Source: Sphingorhabdus sp. EL138
GTDB lineage: Bacteria; Pseudomonadota; Alphaproteobacteria; Sphingomonadales; Sphingomonadaceae
Reading direction: 5' to 3'
Length of the DNA: 39,851 nt
Assembly: GCF_945862485.1 (NCBI RefSeq)
Contig: NZ_CAMAYF010000022.1
Span: 1-39,851 of the forward strand
This document shows positions 30,402 to 39,092 of this stretch, one piece after another. The notes under the pieces were generated by a model. It did not search any database, was not told the DNA's origin, and saw nothing but the letters and a program-made list of their open reading frames with translations. How positions within the stretch are numbered: the stretch's first letter is position 1; each line of letters begins with the position of its first letter. Made by a program: the position numbers and the translations under genes.

Positions 30402-32137
30402 TATTGCTCTCCCTTCGCCTTCCACAGTAAAGGCATCAGCTCGGATACATCAACATCACGTTTCATATCCGGAATGATCCCCACGAACGGACCAATGCGT
30501 GTCACTGTTTTCTGCACGACAGGTGCAGCGGTATAGCCTGCGGTCCGCTGAAAGCTGGATGCCTCCGTACCCTTTGGTTCGTCCATCATAACAAGGACTA
30601 CATAACGCGGGTTGTCCATCGGGAATGCAGCGGCAAAGGTCGCAACCACCAGATTGCGGCTATATCCGCCAATGCCGGGCTTTTCAGCAGAACCAGTTTT
30701 GCCGCCCACGCGATAGCCCAAGGCGTCGGCTTTCTTACCAGTCCCGTCAACGACAATCATACGCATCATTTGACGCATCCGCGCGCTGGTTGCGGCCTTA
30801 AACACACGTTTGCCGGGGATTTTCGTGCCGGGCTTCGTTTTGAACATTGTTGCTGGGCGATAGATACCGCCATTGACCATCGCGGCATAAGCACTCGCCA
30901 AATGCAAAGGCGTGACCGAAATGCCATGCCCATAGCCAACGGTCATATTTGTAAGGCGGCCCCATGTTTTGGGATATAGTGGCATCGCTTTTTCCGCGAG
31001 CTCGATATCGGGGCGCGCATTGAAATGCATTGTGCGTAACATGGCATCCATGCGAGCTGCACCCAAATTATCGGCAATTTGCGCAGTCACAATGTTCGAG
31101 CTGTGGATCAACGATTCTGGCGCGTTCATCCAACGTTCCGAAGGATGCGAGTCCCGAATTTTGAACTTGCCAACCTGAAGCGGCCTTGTCGCATCATAGC
31201 GCACCGAAAGGTCGCGCACAGTGCCTGCGTCCATCGCTGCAGCAACCGTCAACGGCTTAAAGGTGGACCCAAGTTCATAGACGCGGTTGGTGACATTGTT
31301 GGTCTGCCGCGTAATTGGGTAGCGACCATCAACGATGGGCTGCCCGTCATCAGGAATGTTGGCGAAGGAAGGCCGGTTCGGGTTGAACGATGGCAAGGTG
31401 GCCATGGCAATGACTTCGCCTGTTTGCACATCAAGAATAACACCCGCCGCGCCTTTAGCGGACGTTGCTGCCATGCCTGAAGCAAGCTCGCTTTCTAACG
31501 CAGCTTGTACGCGCACATCCAATGCAAGATTCAACGGCGCGGAACGCTTTGACGGATCGCGCAGATAGTCATTCATGACGCGCTCCATACCCATCGCGCC
31601 CTTTCCGTCACGGTTTACAAAACCGAGGACATGTGCGGCCATATCATGCTGCGGGTATAGACGGGTGGCCTCACGCGGGAACTCGATGGCGATTTCGCCA
31701 AGGCTATGTACCTGCCGAACTTGCTCTGGCAACGCGCGCTTCCGGAGATAGCCGGGCTTGTCTGCGGTCAATTTGGCATAGAATTCTGAAGCTGGTGTGT
31801 CGGGGAAGATACCCGCCAATTGGTTCGCCAATTGCTTACGATCGCCCAGAATATCCTCAGGCTTTACCCAGATCGCATAGCCATAGATGCTGCGCGCCAA
31901 AGGAATGCCGTTGCGGTCCACAATGTCGCCCCGTTCTGGCACATATTCAGTGCTGGTCGCACCATAAGCCCGCGTGCTCTCAAACAATGCCAAGGTAGCG
32001 AGGCGACCAATCAACAACACGACAAACATGCCAAAGGCCAGCAACAAGATAAGCATGCGCCAAAACCCGTGCGCCGCAAATGGTGGCGGGCTGAAGCCGC
32101 TTTTCCGAGTGGTTGTGCGGGCCAGTTGGGGATTCAT
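30401..32137 (-). CDS. ftsI: Peptidoglycan D,D-transpeptidase FtsI (PBP3)
   Basis: Class B penicillin-binding protein that cross-links septal peptidoglycan together with FtsW. 578 aa. It has a short cytoplasmic tail and one TM helix at about 28-50. The pedestal domain begins with VPERGDIVDRNG. The transpeptidase active site is Ser291-x-x-Lys294 (STFK), Ser346-x-Asn (SSN) and Lys480-Thr-Gly (KTG), all intact. No clear C-terminal processing extension is seen. The start overlaps the ftsL stop by one base (TAATG). Confidence 0.97.
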   Translation of the reverse strand: MNPQLARTTTRKSGFSPPPFAAHGFWRMLILLLAFGMFVVLLIGRLATLALFESTRAYGATSTEYVPERGDIVDRNGIPLARSIYGYAIWVKPEDILGDRKQLANQLAGIFPDTPASEFYAKLTADKPGYLRKRALPEQVRQVHSLGEIAIEFPREATRLYPQHDMAAHVLGFVNRDGKGAMGMERVMNDYLRDPSKRSAPLNLALDVRVQAALESELASGMAATSAKGAAGVILDVQTGEVIAMATLPSFNPNRPSFANIPDDGQPIVDGRYPITRQTNNVTNRVYELGSTFKPLTVAAAMDAGTVRDLSVRYDATRPLQVGKFKIRDSHPSERWMNAPESLIHSSNIVTAQIADNLGAARMDAMLRTMHFNARPDIELAEKAMPLYPKTWGRLTNMTVGYGHGISVTPLHLASAYAAMVNGGIYRPATMFKTKPGTKIPGKRVFKAATSARMRQMMRMIVVDGTGKKADALGYRVGGKTGSAEKPGIGGYSRNLVVATFAAAFPMDNPRYVVLVMMDEPKGTEASSFQRTAGYTAAPVVQKTVTRIGPFVGIIPDMKRDVDVSELMPLLWKAKGEQ

Positions 32138-32742
32138 TACCGGCGGCGTTCGTTCGCGGACTTAGCCGAAATGTCCCGCAACAGATCGTCGGACAAAAGC
32201 GTGTCGTCCATACGCGCCAGTCGCTCGGTACGGGTCTGCTCAACCTTTGGTGCGACAGGCTTTGGCGCGGCGCGCTTTGCCGGATCAGCAAAAATCGGCG
32301 TCGCAACGGCTGCTGCAATCGCGGTCGACTTTTTCACTACAGCCTCAACTACAGCCTCAATGGTGGGCGCAGGATGGGCTTGGTTCGCGCTCGGCGCAAC
32401 GTCAATATCTGCGGAAGCCATCATCACAGGTTTCGTTTCTTGCAAATCTCCGGTCAGTTCTGTAAGTGCTGCTTCACCATTGACAAATTGCTGCGCCAAT
32501 GGCGGCTGATAGCCGTACAAAAGCTCATTCCATTCCTCCAGTTGTTGAAGGCTAGCACGGGTCCGGATTTCAGCTTGCAGGAAGCTGATTTCGCGCTTCG
32601 TTTCAAGAATCTCCCGATCGACCGCAACCAAATCGCTGTGCGTCGCTGCAACATTCAGGGACAATGGGTACAACAGAATGGCAACCATGAAAACCAAGGC
32701 CAACCAGCCAATGTTCTGAAGTCTTTTCATTGCGAGACTCAT
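32137..32742 (-). CDS. ftsL: FtsL-like cell division protein with long C-terminal extension
   Basis: Small bitopic divisome protein identified mainly by position between rsmH and ftsI and by architecture. It has a TM helix at about 10-31 and then a predicted coiled coil with heptad-like spacing at about 36-65 ([19 protein letters not shown]), as in FtsL. EELNELL-like FtsL sequence continues to ~85 ([14 protein letters not shown]). At 201 aa it is much longer than E. coli FtsL (121). Residues ~105-201 are Ala/Pro/Val-rich and end in a charged tail. The start overlaps the rsmH stop (ATGA). Confidence 0.8.
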   Translation of the reverse strand: MSLAMKRLQNIGWLALVFMVAILLYPLSLNVAATHSDLVAVDREILETKREISFLQAEIRTRASLQQLEEWNELLYGYQPPLAQQFVNGEAALTELTGDLQETKPVMMASADIDVAPSANQAHPAPTIEAVVEAVVKKSTAIAAAVATPIFADPAKRAAPKPVAPKVEQTRTERLARMDDTLLSDDLLRDISAKSANERRR

Positions 32743-33695
32743 GCTGCAAGTCCTCCTGTTGCCCAGGCAGGGGCGTGTGTGCGGGTTGCGGAACGTAAGG
32801 TTGCCGACCGTGACCGTGGATTGCGGGTCAATTCCGCCTCCGATGGCCTCATTGCCTTGTCCGCCTTATCAAAAGTGGGTGACGGACCGTCGCTGCCTAC
32901 CAATGGCACATGGCGCGAACTTGCCGCTTCGGCGCCGCTGCGGCGACGCAAGAATTGCTTTACGATACGGTCTTCAAGGCTGTGAAAAGTAACAACAGCC
33001 AAGCGACCACCCGGCTTCAACATACGTTCGGCAGCCTCTAGGCCATCCGTCAACTCGTCCAATTCGCGGTTTACATGAATACGAATGGCTTGAAAGGCAC
33101 GGGTAGCCGGATCTTTCGGCGCGCCAGGCTTATGACCAACGGCCTTTCGGACAATCGCGGCCAATTGCGCGGTGGTTTCTATGGGCCGCGCGGCAACAAT
33201 CGAACGCGCAATGCGGCGTGAGCGATGCTCTTCGCCATAACGGTATATTATATCGGCAATGTCTGTTTCTTCGGCTTCGTTGACAAAGTCCGCAGCCGTC
33301 ATGCCGTCCTGACCCATGCGCATGTCCAAAGGACCATCCTTTTGGAAAGAAAAACCGCGTTCTGCGCGATCAAGCTGCATCGACGAAACGCCGATATCCA
33401 ATACGACGCCATCGACCGAGGAAATGCCGTCAGCCATCAACACATCGTCCATGTTAGAAAAACAGGCCGCGTAAAGACGCAAGGCGCCTTCGCTGCGGCC
33501 TGCAAGGTCTGCACCTTCTTTCAGGGCATCGGGATCACGGTCGAACGCGTAAACGCGCGCACCGCCAGCCAGTATCGCTTGGCTGTATCCACCTGCACCG
33601 AAGGTACCATCCACGATCTCAGCGCCAGGGGTGATGGCGAGAGTGTGAATTACTTCATCCAGTAAGACTGGAATATGGGGGGCTGGAGCGCTCAT
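32739..33695 (-). CDS. rsmH: 16S rRNA (cytosine1402-N4)-methyltransferase
   Basis: Methylates C1402 of 16S rRNA in the ribosomal P site; formerly MraW. 318 aa from the ATG at 33695, which overlaps the mraZ stop (ATGA). The sequence [13 protein letters not shown] leads into the SAM motif [10 protein letters not shown] (29-38). [15 protein letters not shown] and the C-terminal [16 protein letters not shown] are family signatures. An ORF extension of nine codons upstream falls in mraZ. Confidence 0.97.
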   Translation of the reverse strand: MSAPAPHIPVLLDEVIHTLAITPGAEIVDGTFGAGGYSQAILAGGARVYAFDRDPDALKEGADLAGRSEGALRLYAACFSNMDDVLMADGISSVDGVVLDIGVSSMQLDRAERGFSFQKDGPLDMRMGQDGMTAADFVNEAEETDIADIIYRYGEEHRSRRIARSIVAARPIETTAQLAAIVRKAVGHKPGAPKDPATRAFQAIRIHVNRELDELTDGLEAAERMLKPGGRLAVVTFHSLEDRIVKQFLRRRSGAEAASSRHVPLVGSDGPSPTFDKADKAMRPSEAELTRNPRSRSATLRSATRTHAPAWATGGLAA

Positions 33696-34180
33696 TTGTC
33701 GCGCTTTGCCTGGGACAGCCAATAATTCAGCTCGTCCTTAACGGGGTTGAAGGCTGCAGGTGCGTCTTTCAGGAAGACGTCAGGGTTCCACAGCATGAAA
33801 TGCGTTGTCGCGCCAAAAAAGAAAGCGCGATCGTCAATGCGGCCGAAATGCTTGAGCATCGGCGACAGCACAAAGCGGCCGCTGGCTTCAAATGCAGTTT
33901 CGAAAATGGAGGATGCTGAAACACCAGCGATTTCGCGGTCAAATTCCGTACCGCGATTAACAGCGCTTTGCCATTGCGCCTCGATATCGGCGCGCAGTTT
34001 AAGGCGTTCGGAGCCACCAAAGCCAATCAGGCACGGCAGGGTGGAATGGCGCGATATACATACGCTGTTGCTGCCGCTGGATTGCTGAACACTGTCGCGC
34101 AGTTCGGCAGGAATGGTCGTGCGGCCTTTGGCGTCGACATTCGACACCCCCGAACCTGCATAGACGACCAAAGCTGACAC
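33692..34180 (-). CDS. mraZ: Transcriptional regulator MraZ
   Basis: AbrB-fold DNA-binding protein, first gene of the dcw cluster and repressor of it in E. coli. 162 aa from the GTG at 34180, which has AAGGGG ten bases upstream. The open frame runs on to 34300, but that extension is not MraZ-like. The first half has the DxxxR motif in [12 protein letters not shown]. The second half has [10 protein letters not shown], with Glu in place of the usual Asp. It is somewhat longer than E. coli MraZ (152 aa). Confidence 0.9.
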   Translation of the reverse strand: MSALVVYAGSGVSNVDAKGRTTIPAELRDSVQQSSGSNSVCISRHSTLPCLIGFGGSERLKLRADIEAQWQSAVNRGTEFDREIAGVSASSIFETAFEASGRFVLSPMLKHFGRIDDRAFFFGATTHFMLWNPDVFLKDAPAAFNPVKDELNYWLSQAKRDK

Positions 34181-34490
34181 TAACCGCACACCCCTTAAAA
34201 AAGGGCGCAGATCTCTAATCATGGCGAAGCACATCGCCATGCGGACGCCGTAACGACCGATAGAATCAGGAATCCACCCCTTGACCACTATGCATAGCAA
34301 GGGATTTCATGGATGAAAAGAGGGATTTTATGGAAAAATTATATATTTTTTGGCGAAAACGTTAGAATTTCCCTACTTCGTGTACACTGCTCCCAATTTA
34401 GCTTGCATGATGGAAGCAATTTTATCGCACCCAAACCGTCAAAATGGCGTGCTTTGCGGACAAAATCGGTGCCATTTCCCTCCTTGTCCG
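34181..34490 (-). promoter_or_regulatory. dcw promoter and leader region
   Basis: A 310-base gap before mraZ with no gene. On the minus strand a perfect TATAAT lies at 34343-34338 with no good -35 at usual spacing. If used, the leader would be about 150 bases. It is followed by two 12-base direct repeats and by GTGGT/GTGGA (period 11, near 34292-34277), which resemble the TGG-type boxes bound by MraZ in other bacteria. Next to the stop of the upstream gene, CGGACAA/TTGTCCG (34457-34463 and 34484-34490) can form a weak hairpin without a U-run. Confidence 0.5.
34301..34333. repeat. 12-base direct repeat before mraZ
   Basis: Plus strand GGGATTTCATGG at 34301-34312 and GGGATTTTATGG at 34322-34333: 11 of 12 bases equal, repeat period 21 (two helical turns). 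It lies just downstream of the candidate -10 element of the dcw promoter, a good place for an operator. The regulator is unproven. Confidence 0.6.
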
Positions 34491-35321
34491 TCATTTTCCC
34501 ACAAAATCCCCGGCCAACCCCTTATTGTCGTGCAGAGCCGACAAAAGCGCTTGCAACATGGCGATATTGGCAAATTCATCCTTGCCGGTGAGGATCCGCA
34601 TTCCTTGACCCTCCCAAAAGGCGGCATCGAGAAAATCGGCATCAGCCACTAGAAGTGCGCGCCCTTTGCCAATTCGGCAATCCGCCAATAGGCCTTTCGC
34701 CAATATTGCGCAGCGGTTCGTGGCAGCGCTCTCTTTGGGCAGCCATTCCCCCGCTGTTACCGTCCGGATATGGAACAGGCCAATTTTGCGCATGGACGCA
34801 GGAACCTCATCTTCCAGCGGCAAGACCAACTCCAGCCCCCAAAATGCGAACAAGGGCGAGAGCATCGATGTAAACAACGGACGTCGTTTGTCGCCCAAGG
34901 GATAAAGACTTCCCCATTGCAAAGCGGGGTCCGCAAGGATCAACACAAGGCCACCTTGCCGCACCCAATTGTCGAGGCGGACCAGTTCGCGTGGCGCAAA
35001 GGCCCGCGGCTGCGCCAGCAATAGCATTTGCTTTGACTTTGGCGCCCAAGCCTCGAGATCGTCTATGGGCGTAATGTCATAATGCGCGCTCAGACGTGAA
35101 AAGGTAGGATGCTGGCCGGCGTCCTTCGCCAGATTCACCTCAATACCCCCTTCGCTCCAAACCAGCGGCAGCGTCGTCATTAGACCCAATGGTAGCTTTG
35201 GCCGGCTATCTGCTGGACGCATAGCGGCAAAGCCAGCGATCAATAGTGAAAACATGAGGGCCACCATGAAAGCGACAAGCAGCCACTTTCTATCACTGAA
35301 TTGGGGCAATCTATGAAACAC
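34491..35321 (-). CDS. DUF4350-like membrane-anchored protein
   Basis: Predicted protein of about 276 aa with one N-terminal TM helix (about 15-35, WLLVAFMVALMFSLLIAGF) and a periplasmic or soluble remainder. The body resembles DUF4350/GldG-type domains: LPLVWSEGG, then SAHYDITPIDDLE, MLLLAQPRAFAPRELVRLDNWVRQGGLVLILADP split over ~95-130, and later GRALLVADADFLD. Such domains often belong to gliding or ABC-linked systems or act as accessory binding proteins; no ABC genes are present here. The start is uncertain: GTG at 35321 and TTG at 35324 are both possible, without a clear ribosome binding site. The gene follows the small membrane protein by about ten bases. Confidence 0.65.
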   Translation of the reverse strand: MFHRLPQFSDRKWLLVAFMVALMFSLLIAGFAAMRPADSRPKLPLGLMTTLPLVWSEGGIEVNLAKDAGQHPTFSRLSAHYDITPIDDLEAWAPKSKQMLLLAQPRAFAPRELVRLDNWVRQGGLVLILADPALQWGSLYPLGDKRRPLFTSMLSPLFAFWGLELVLPLEDEVPASMRKIGLFHIRTVTAGEWLPKESAATNRCAILAKGLLADCRIGKGRALLVADADFLDAAFWEGQGMRILTGKDEFANIAMLQALLSALHDNKGLAGDFVGK

Positions 35322-35331
35322 CAAGCAAATG

Positions 35332-35619
35332 TTACCGCGCGGGCGCGGATGAACGCGACGTTTGCGCTGCGTCCTTGGCGGCTCTTTCGGCGTCCGTCTC
35401 CTTGGCGACGGGCGTAACGCCTAGCTCCGCCAGCGGTTCGTCAGGCGTCGCATCCTTATCGGCTATCAGGGGCGCAGCGTCAGGCATGCCGCCTGTTTGT
35501 GGTCCGTCGCTTACCCGATCTAGGACCATATTGGCCAATGTTACGAACAACAACACCACGACGAGCCCAACCAGCCCTACCTGAATACGCTGAATTGCAG
35601 ATTGCTTTTGTTCGGCCAT
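35332..35619 (-). CDS. Small single-pass membrane protein, function unknown
   Basis: 95 aa. A basic, Gln-rich N-terminus is followed by one TM helix at about 13-31 (VGLVGLVVVLLFVTLANMV). A hydrophilic, Ala/Asp/Pro-rich tail of about 60 residues comes next, with no motif I recognise. AGGAG lies eight bases before the ATG, which supports real translation. It lies 30 bases after the cysteine synthase gene and a few bases before the DUF4350-like gene, so the three may form one operon. The pair of small proteins may form a membrane complex (inference). Confidence 0.65.
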   Translation of the reverse strand: MAEQKQSAIQRIQVGLVGLVVVLLFVTLANMVLDRVSDGPQTGGMPDAAPLIADKDATPDEPLAELGVTPVAKETDAERAAKDAAQTSRSSAPAR

Positions 35620-35649
35620 ATGCGTTCTCCTGAGCCCCTAATTTGGCTT

Positions 35650-36642
35650 TTAGCTATCTTGCTGCCAAGGCATTATCGGAAGGTTTTTGCTGCGCATCCA
35701 CGCCGGGTTATAAATGGTGGACAGATAACGGAAGCCTGTGTCGCACAATATCGTCACGATACGCTTACCCGGCCCCAGATGCTTGGCCAGCGCGATGGCC
35801 CCTGCCACATTAATCCCTGAAGACAGCCCAAGGCAAAGCCCCTCCTCCGCCAAAAGCCGCCGGACCCAGACAAGCCCCTCCTCATCGGAAATACGGAATT
35901 GCGTATCAATCGGCGCGCCGTCGAGATTGGCGGTGACCCTCCCCTGCCCGATGCCTTCAGCGACCGAGCTGCCTTCCGCGCTTAATTCGCCGCATGCATA
36001 ATAATTATAAAGCGCCGCACCATGCGGATCAGCCAAAGCGATGGTGACGCCCTCATCTTTTGCCTTTAGCCCAAGGCCAACGCCCGCGATCGTCCCGCCC
36101 GTGCCAGCGGCGCAAATGAATCCATCAATCTTGCCATCCATCTGCGTCCAGATTTCTTCCGCTGTCGTTTCGATATGTGCACGGCGGTTGGCGATATTGT
36201 CGAACTGGTTTGCCCAGACCGCATTTTCAGTCTCCTCGGCCAACCGGCGCGAGGTGTGCACGAAGTGCCCCGGGTTTGCATAAGTTGCGGCGGGCACAAG
36301 CACGAGCTCCGCACCCAAAGCGCGCAGCGTGTCCTTTTTCTCTTGGCTCTGCGTTTCGGGCATCACGATGATCGTCTTATATCCAAGCGCATTGCACACT
36401 AAAGCAAGCCCAATACCGGTGTTTCCTGCAGTGCCCTCGACGATTGTTCCGCCGGGCTTCAGCAGGCCCAGCCGTTCGGCATCCCGAACGATGTAAAGCG
36501 CGGCGCGATCCTTTACCGACGCACCTGGGTTCACATATTCGCATTTGCCAAAAATATCGCATCCGGCTTCCTCGCTCGGTCCTTTCAGGCGGACGAGCGG
36601 CGTGTTGCCAATCAAATCAAGTGTCGAGCCAAGCATGTTCAT
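35650..36642 (-). CDS. cysK: Cysteine synthase A (O-acetylserine sulfhydrylase family)
   Basis: PLP enzyme that makes cysteine from O-acetylserine and sulfide. 330 aa. LIGNTPLVRL opens the protein, and the PLP lysine is Lys44 in NPGASVKDRAA. EGTAGNTGIGLA is the substrate loop (TAGNTG where E. coli CysK has TSGNTG). AAGTGGTIAGVG binds phosphate. LGLSSGINVAGA carries the serine near the pyridine nitrogen. The TAGNTG form is common in a CysK-like branch, so a related beta-replacement reaction cannot be excluded. No strong ribosome binding site is seen; ATG at 36642 or 36636 could be used. Divergent from the TonB receptor gene. Confidence 0.85.
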   Translation of the reverse strand: MNMLGSTLDLIGNTPLVRLKGPSEEAGCDIFGKCEYVNPGASVKDRAALYIVRDAERLGLLKPGGTIVEGTAGNTGIGLALVCNALGYKTIIVMPETQSQEKKDTLRALGAELVLVPAATYANPGHFVHTSRRLAEETENAVWANQFDNIANRRAHIETTAEEIWTQMDGKIDGFICAAGTGGTIAGVGLGLKAKDEGVTIALADPHGAALYNYYACGELSAEGSSVAEGIGQGRVTANLDGAPIDTQFRISDEEGLVWVRRLLAEEGLCLGLSSGINVAGAIALAKHLGPGKRIVTILCDTGFRYLSTIYNPAWMRSKNLPIMPWQQDS

Positions 36643-36748
36643 ATCGCCGATAGCTAGGCGCGTTCATAAGCAATCGCAAGACGGTCTAACCTTGGACGCG
36701 ACAATATGCGGGGCAAAAGCGGATATAAACGCAAAATATATTTCAGGT

Positions 36749-36767
36749 ATTGTTATATTATATCATT
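36749..36767 (+). promoter_or_regulatory. Candidate Zur (zinc uptake regulator) operator
   Basis: The core TGTTATATTATATCA (36751-36765) differs from the gammaproteobacterial Zur consensus TGTTATA-N-TATAACA at one position. The wider 19-base site is a dyad with 7 of 9 paired positions. It ends 48 bases before the receptor start codon and lies next to a possible -10 (GATAAT at 36771-36776), so bound Zur would block transcription. Confidence 0.65.
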
Positions 36768-36815
36768 GCGGATAATAGATTGCATACCTCTCGCTCTTAT
36801 GGATGACGTTACCTC

Positions 36816-38960
36816 ATGAAAACCACTTCACTCCTAACGATATCCGCAAGTCTTTCGGCATTATCGCTGACTTTGGCCGCGCCCGCTTATGCGCAACAGA
36901 GCAATACCGCTTCAACTGAAACCAAAACACAGAGTGACGATTTTCATGGAACCGACGATATTGTCGTAACCGCGCCTTATGTCGAACGGCTCGACATTCT
37001 TTCCGGCACATCCGCGATTTCGGGCGAAGTGCTTGCGGAAAAAACGCGCGCACAATTGGGCGATATTTTGACCAGCCTGCCTGGCGTTTCGGCCACCAGC
37101 TTCTCGCCTGGTGCATCGCGGCCTGTGCTGCGTGGGTATCAAGGGAATCGCGTGGCTGTTCTCACCGACGGTATTGGCAATATCGACGCCTCCAACACAT
37201 CGGCGGACCATGCGGTGACTATCGACACGTTAACGGTCGACCGGATTGAAGTGCTGCGCGGACCGGCCGTCCTGTTGTTCGGCGGCCAGGCTGTTGGCGG
37301 CGCGGTCAATGCACTCGACAAAAGGATACCAAGGTCCATCCCAGATGAAGACATCCACATTGACGCTTTGGCGGGATATGGCAGTGCTGCGCGCGACTGG
37401 TCCGGTGGCGCGTCGATTGATATGCCGATCACCGACCGGGTCATCGTCCATCTCGACGGCAGCTACCGCGACAGCGACGATGTGCGCACCGGTGGCTATG
37501 TTCTGTCCCCCGATTTGCGTGTGGAGATGCGCGACTTGGCTGCCGAGGAAGCCAGCGAAGGCCATCTGGAGGAAGCAGACGAAGCACGCGAGCTGGCGGA
37601 ACAGCGCGGGCGCATTCCCAACAGTGCCGTAAAAAGCTGGACTGCTGGTGGGGGCATTGCGTTTATCGACGATAATGGCAATCTTGGCGTCTCGTACAGC
37701 ATATATGACACTAAATATGGCATCCCCGCCCGCCCCGGCGCATCCCATGCGCATGCGGGTGAAGAACATGCAGAAGGCGAAGAAGGCGAGGCACCCGTCA
37801 CCATTGGCTTGCGGCAATATCGCTTTGACCTGCGCGGTGAAGTCAATTTAGGCGACGGCTTTTTCGAAAAACTGCGCCTGCGCGCGGGCTATGCCGATTA
37901 TACCCATACCGAATTTGAAGGCGAAGAGGTCGGCACCGTCTTTAACAGCCAGGGCTTTGAGGCCCGCGCCGAATTTGTGCAGAATGAACAGAGCGGATGG
38001 CGCGGGGCGAGCGGCGTCCAATATCAGACCCGCGATTTCGAAGCGATTGGCGCCGAAGCTCTCGTTCCACCCAACATTTCGCGGCAATTTGGTCTGTTCA
38101 CCCTGCAGGAATTTACAAAAGGCAATCTGGACGTCGAAGTCGCTATCCGGTTCGACCATGCAGAACTGCGTGCCGACACTTTGGGCCTTTCGCGCTCATT
38201 TGATAATGTCTCCGCCGCATTTGGCCTTGGCTACCATATTGGTGATCTGAAGATCGGGGCGAATATCTCGCGGACAGGCCGCGCACCAGCGGTGGAGGAA
38301 CTATTCTCCAATGGACCGCATATCGCAACGCAGGCTTATGAAATTGGCGATCCCAATCTGAAAAGCGAGCGCGCTTGGAATGGCGAACTCTACGCGCGCT
38401 ACGACACGCCGGAGACCGCGTTCAGCGCGACGCTCTACACCAACCGCTTCGACAATTTCATTTATGAGGCTGAGACTGGCGACATCGTAGATGATTTGCC
38501 CGTTTTTCAATATTTCCAAAATGACGCAAAGGTATGGGGCTTGGAATTTCAGGCGTCACAGCGCATCGCCAGCTTTGGCAGTTCCAACCTGTCAGTCGAT
38601 GGCATAGCGGATTATACCCGCGCCAAAATCTCGTCCGGTGGCGGCAATGTCCCGCGCATCCCACCATTGCGCCTGCTGGGCGGCATTGAGTTGACCAATG
38701 CGAGTTTTGATCTGCGCGGCGAAGTCGAATTTAGCGACGACCAGACGAAGACAGCGGCATTTGAATCGCAAACTAATGGCTTCACTTTGGTCAATGCTTC
38801 GGCGACCTGGCGGCCATTTGGGCGGGATCGCAACGTTGCGCTGATTGCGTCGGCAAACAATATCTTCGACGTAACTGCCCGACGCGCTGCCTCCTTTACC
38901 AAGGATTTCGTGCCGTTGACCGGTCGTGATTTTCGGGTGACGGCGCGGTTCAGTTTCTGA
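36816..38960 (+). CDS. TonB-dependent outer-membrane receptor, probable zinc transporter (ZnuD-like)
   Basis: Outer-membrane beta-barrel importer energised by TonB-ExbBD. 714 aa: signal peptide at 1-26 (ending APAYAQ) and TonB box DDIVVTA at 47-53. The plug domain spans about 60-170 (VRGYQG-type and DRIEVLRGPAVLLFGG motifs), then the 22-strand barrel ends in a terminal Phe (VTARFSF). An extracellular loop at 309-325 is rich in His and Glu (SHAHAGEEHAEGEEGE). A second acidic loop, rich in Glu and Ala, lies at 236-262. His-rich loops mark the zinc-regulated receptors related to neisserial ZnuD, and a Zur-like operator precedes the gene. Substrate zinc is an inference; other metals or siderophores are possible. 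The ATG at 36816 is the first one before the signal peptide. Confidence 0.88.
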   Translation: MKTTSLLTISASLSALSLTLAAPAYAQQSNTASTETKTQSDDFHGTDDIVVTAPYVERLDILSGTSAISGEVLAEKTRAQLGDILTSLPGVSATSFSPGASRPVLRGYQGNRVAVLTDGIGNIDASNTSADHAVTIDTLTVDRIEVLRGPAVLLFGGQAVGGAVNALDKRIPRSIPDEDIHIDALAGYGSAARDWSGGASIDMPITDRVIVHLDGSYRDSDDVRTGGYVLSPDLRVEMRDLAAEEASEGHLEEADEARELAEQRGRIPNSAVKSWTAGGGIAFIDDNGNLGVSYSIYDTKYGIPARPGASHAHAGEEHAEGEEGEAPVTIGLRQYRFDLRGEVNLGDGFFEKLRLRAGYADYTHTEFEGEEVGTVFNSQGFEARAEFVQNEQSGWRGASGVQYQTRDFEAIGAEALVPPNISRQFGLFTLQEFTKGNLDVEVAIRFDHAELRADTLGLSRSFDNVSAAFGLGYHIGDLKIGANISRTGRAPAVEELFSNGPHIATQAYEIGDPNLKSERAWNGELYARYDTPETAFSATLYTNRFDNFIYEAETGDIVDDLPVFQYFQNDAKVWGLEFQASQRIASFGSSNLSVDGIADYTRAKISSGGGNVPRIPPLRLLGGIELTNASFDLRGEVEFSDDQTKTAAFESQTNGFTLVNASATWRPFGRDRNVALIASANNIFDVTARRAASFTKDFVPLTGRDFRVTARFSF

Positions 38961-39006
38961 TCATTTGATATTGTTCATGCGACACCGCCAAGAAACTGAT
39001 CCGTCA

Positions 39007-39039
39007 ATCGCGCGCTAAAAAACGGAACTTACGCGCGAT
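39007..39039. repeat. Inverted repeat between receptor and entericidin genes
   Basis: Perfect 8-base arms ATCGCGCG (39007-39014) and CGCGCGAT (39032-39039) with a 17-base loop. No U-run follows on either strand, so it is not a standard terminator. It lies 54 bases before the entericidin start, so it could be an operator or mRNA structure. Confidence 0.35.
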
Positions 39040-39092
39040 CGGCGGGTTAGCAGTCTAGGCCTAATTTTTGGGCCATGATCTTGGAGAATATC

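Noticed and set aside
34181-34300. Upstream extension of mraZ to 34300
   Set aside because: The extra residues are not MraZ-like and would place the start before the AAGGGG site; the GTG at 34180 fits better.
34457-34490. CGGACAA/TTGTCCG hairpin as a terminator of the DUF4350-like gene
   Set aside because: Seven-bp stem, 20-base loop and no U-run on the minus strand; too weak to list as a terminator.
38951-38998. CAGTTTCT/AGAAACTG inverted repeat around the stop of the receptor gene
   Set aside because: Eight-bp arms with a 32-base loop and no T-run; may be chance.
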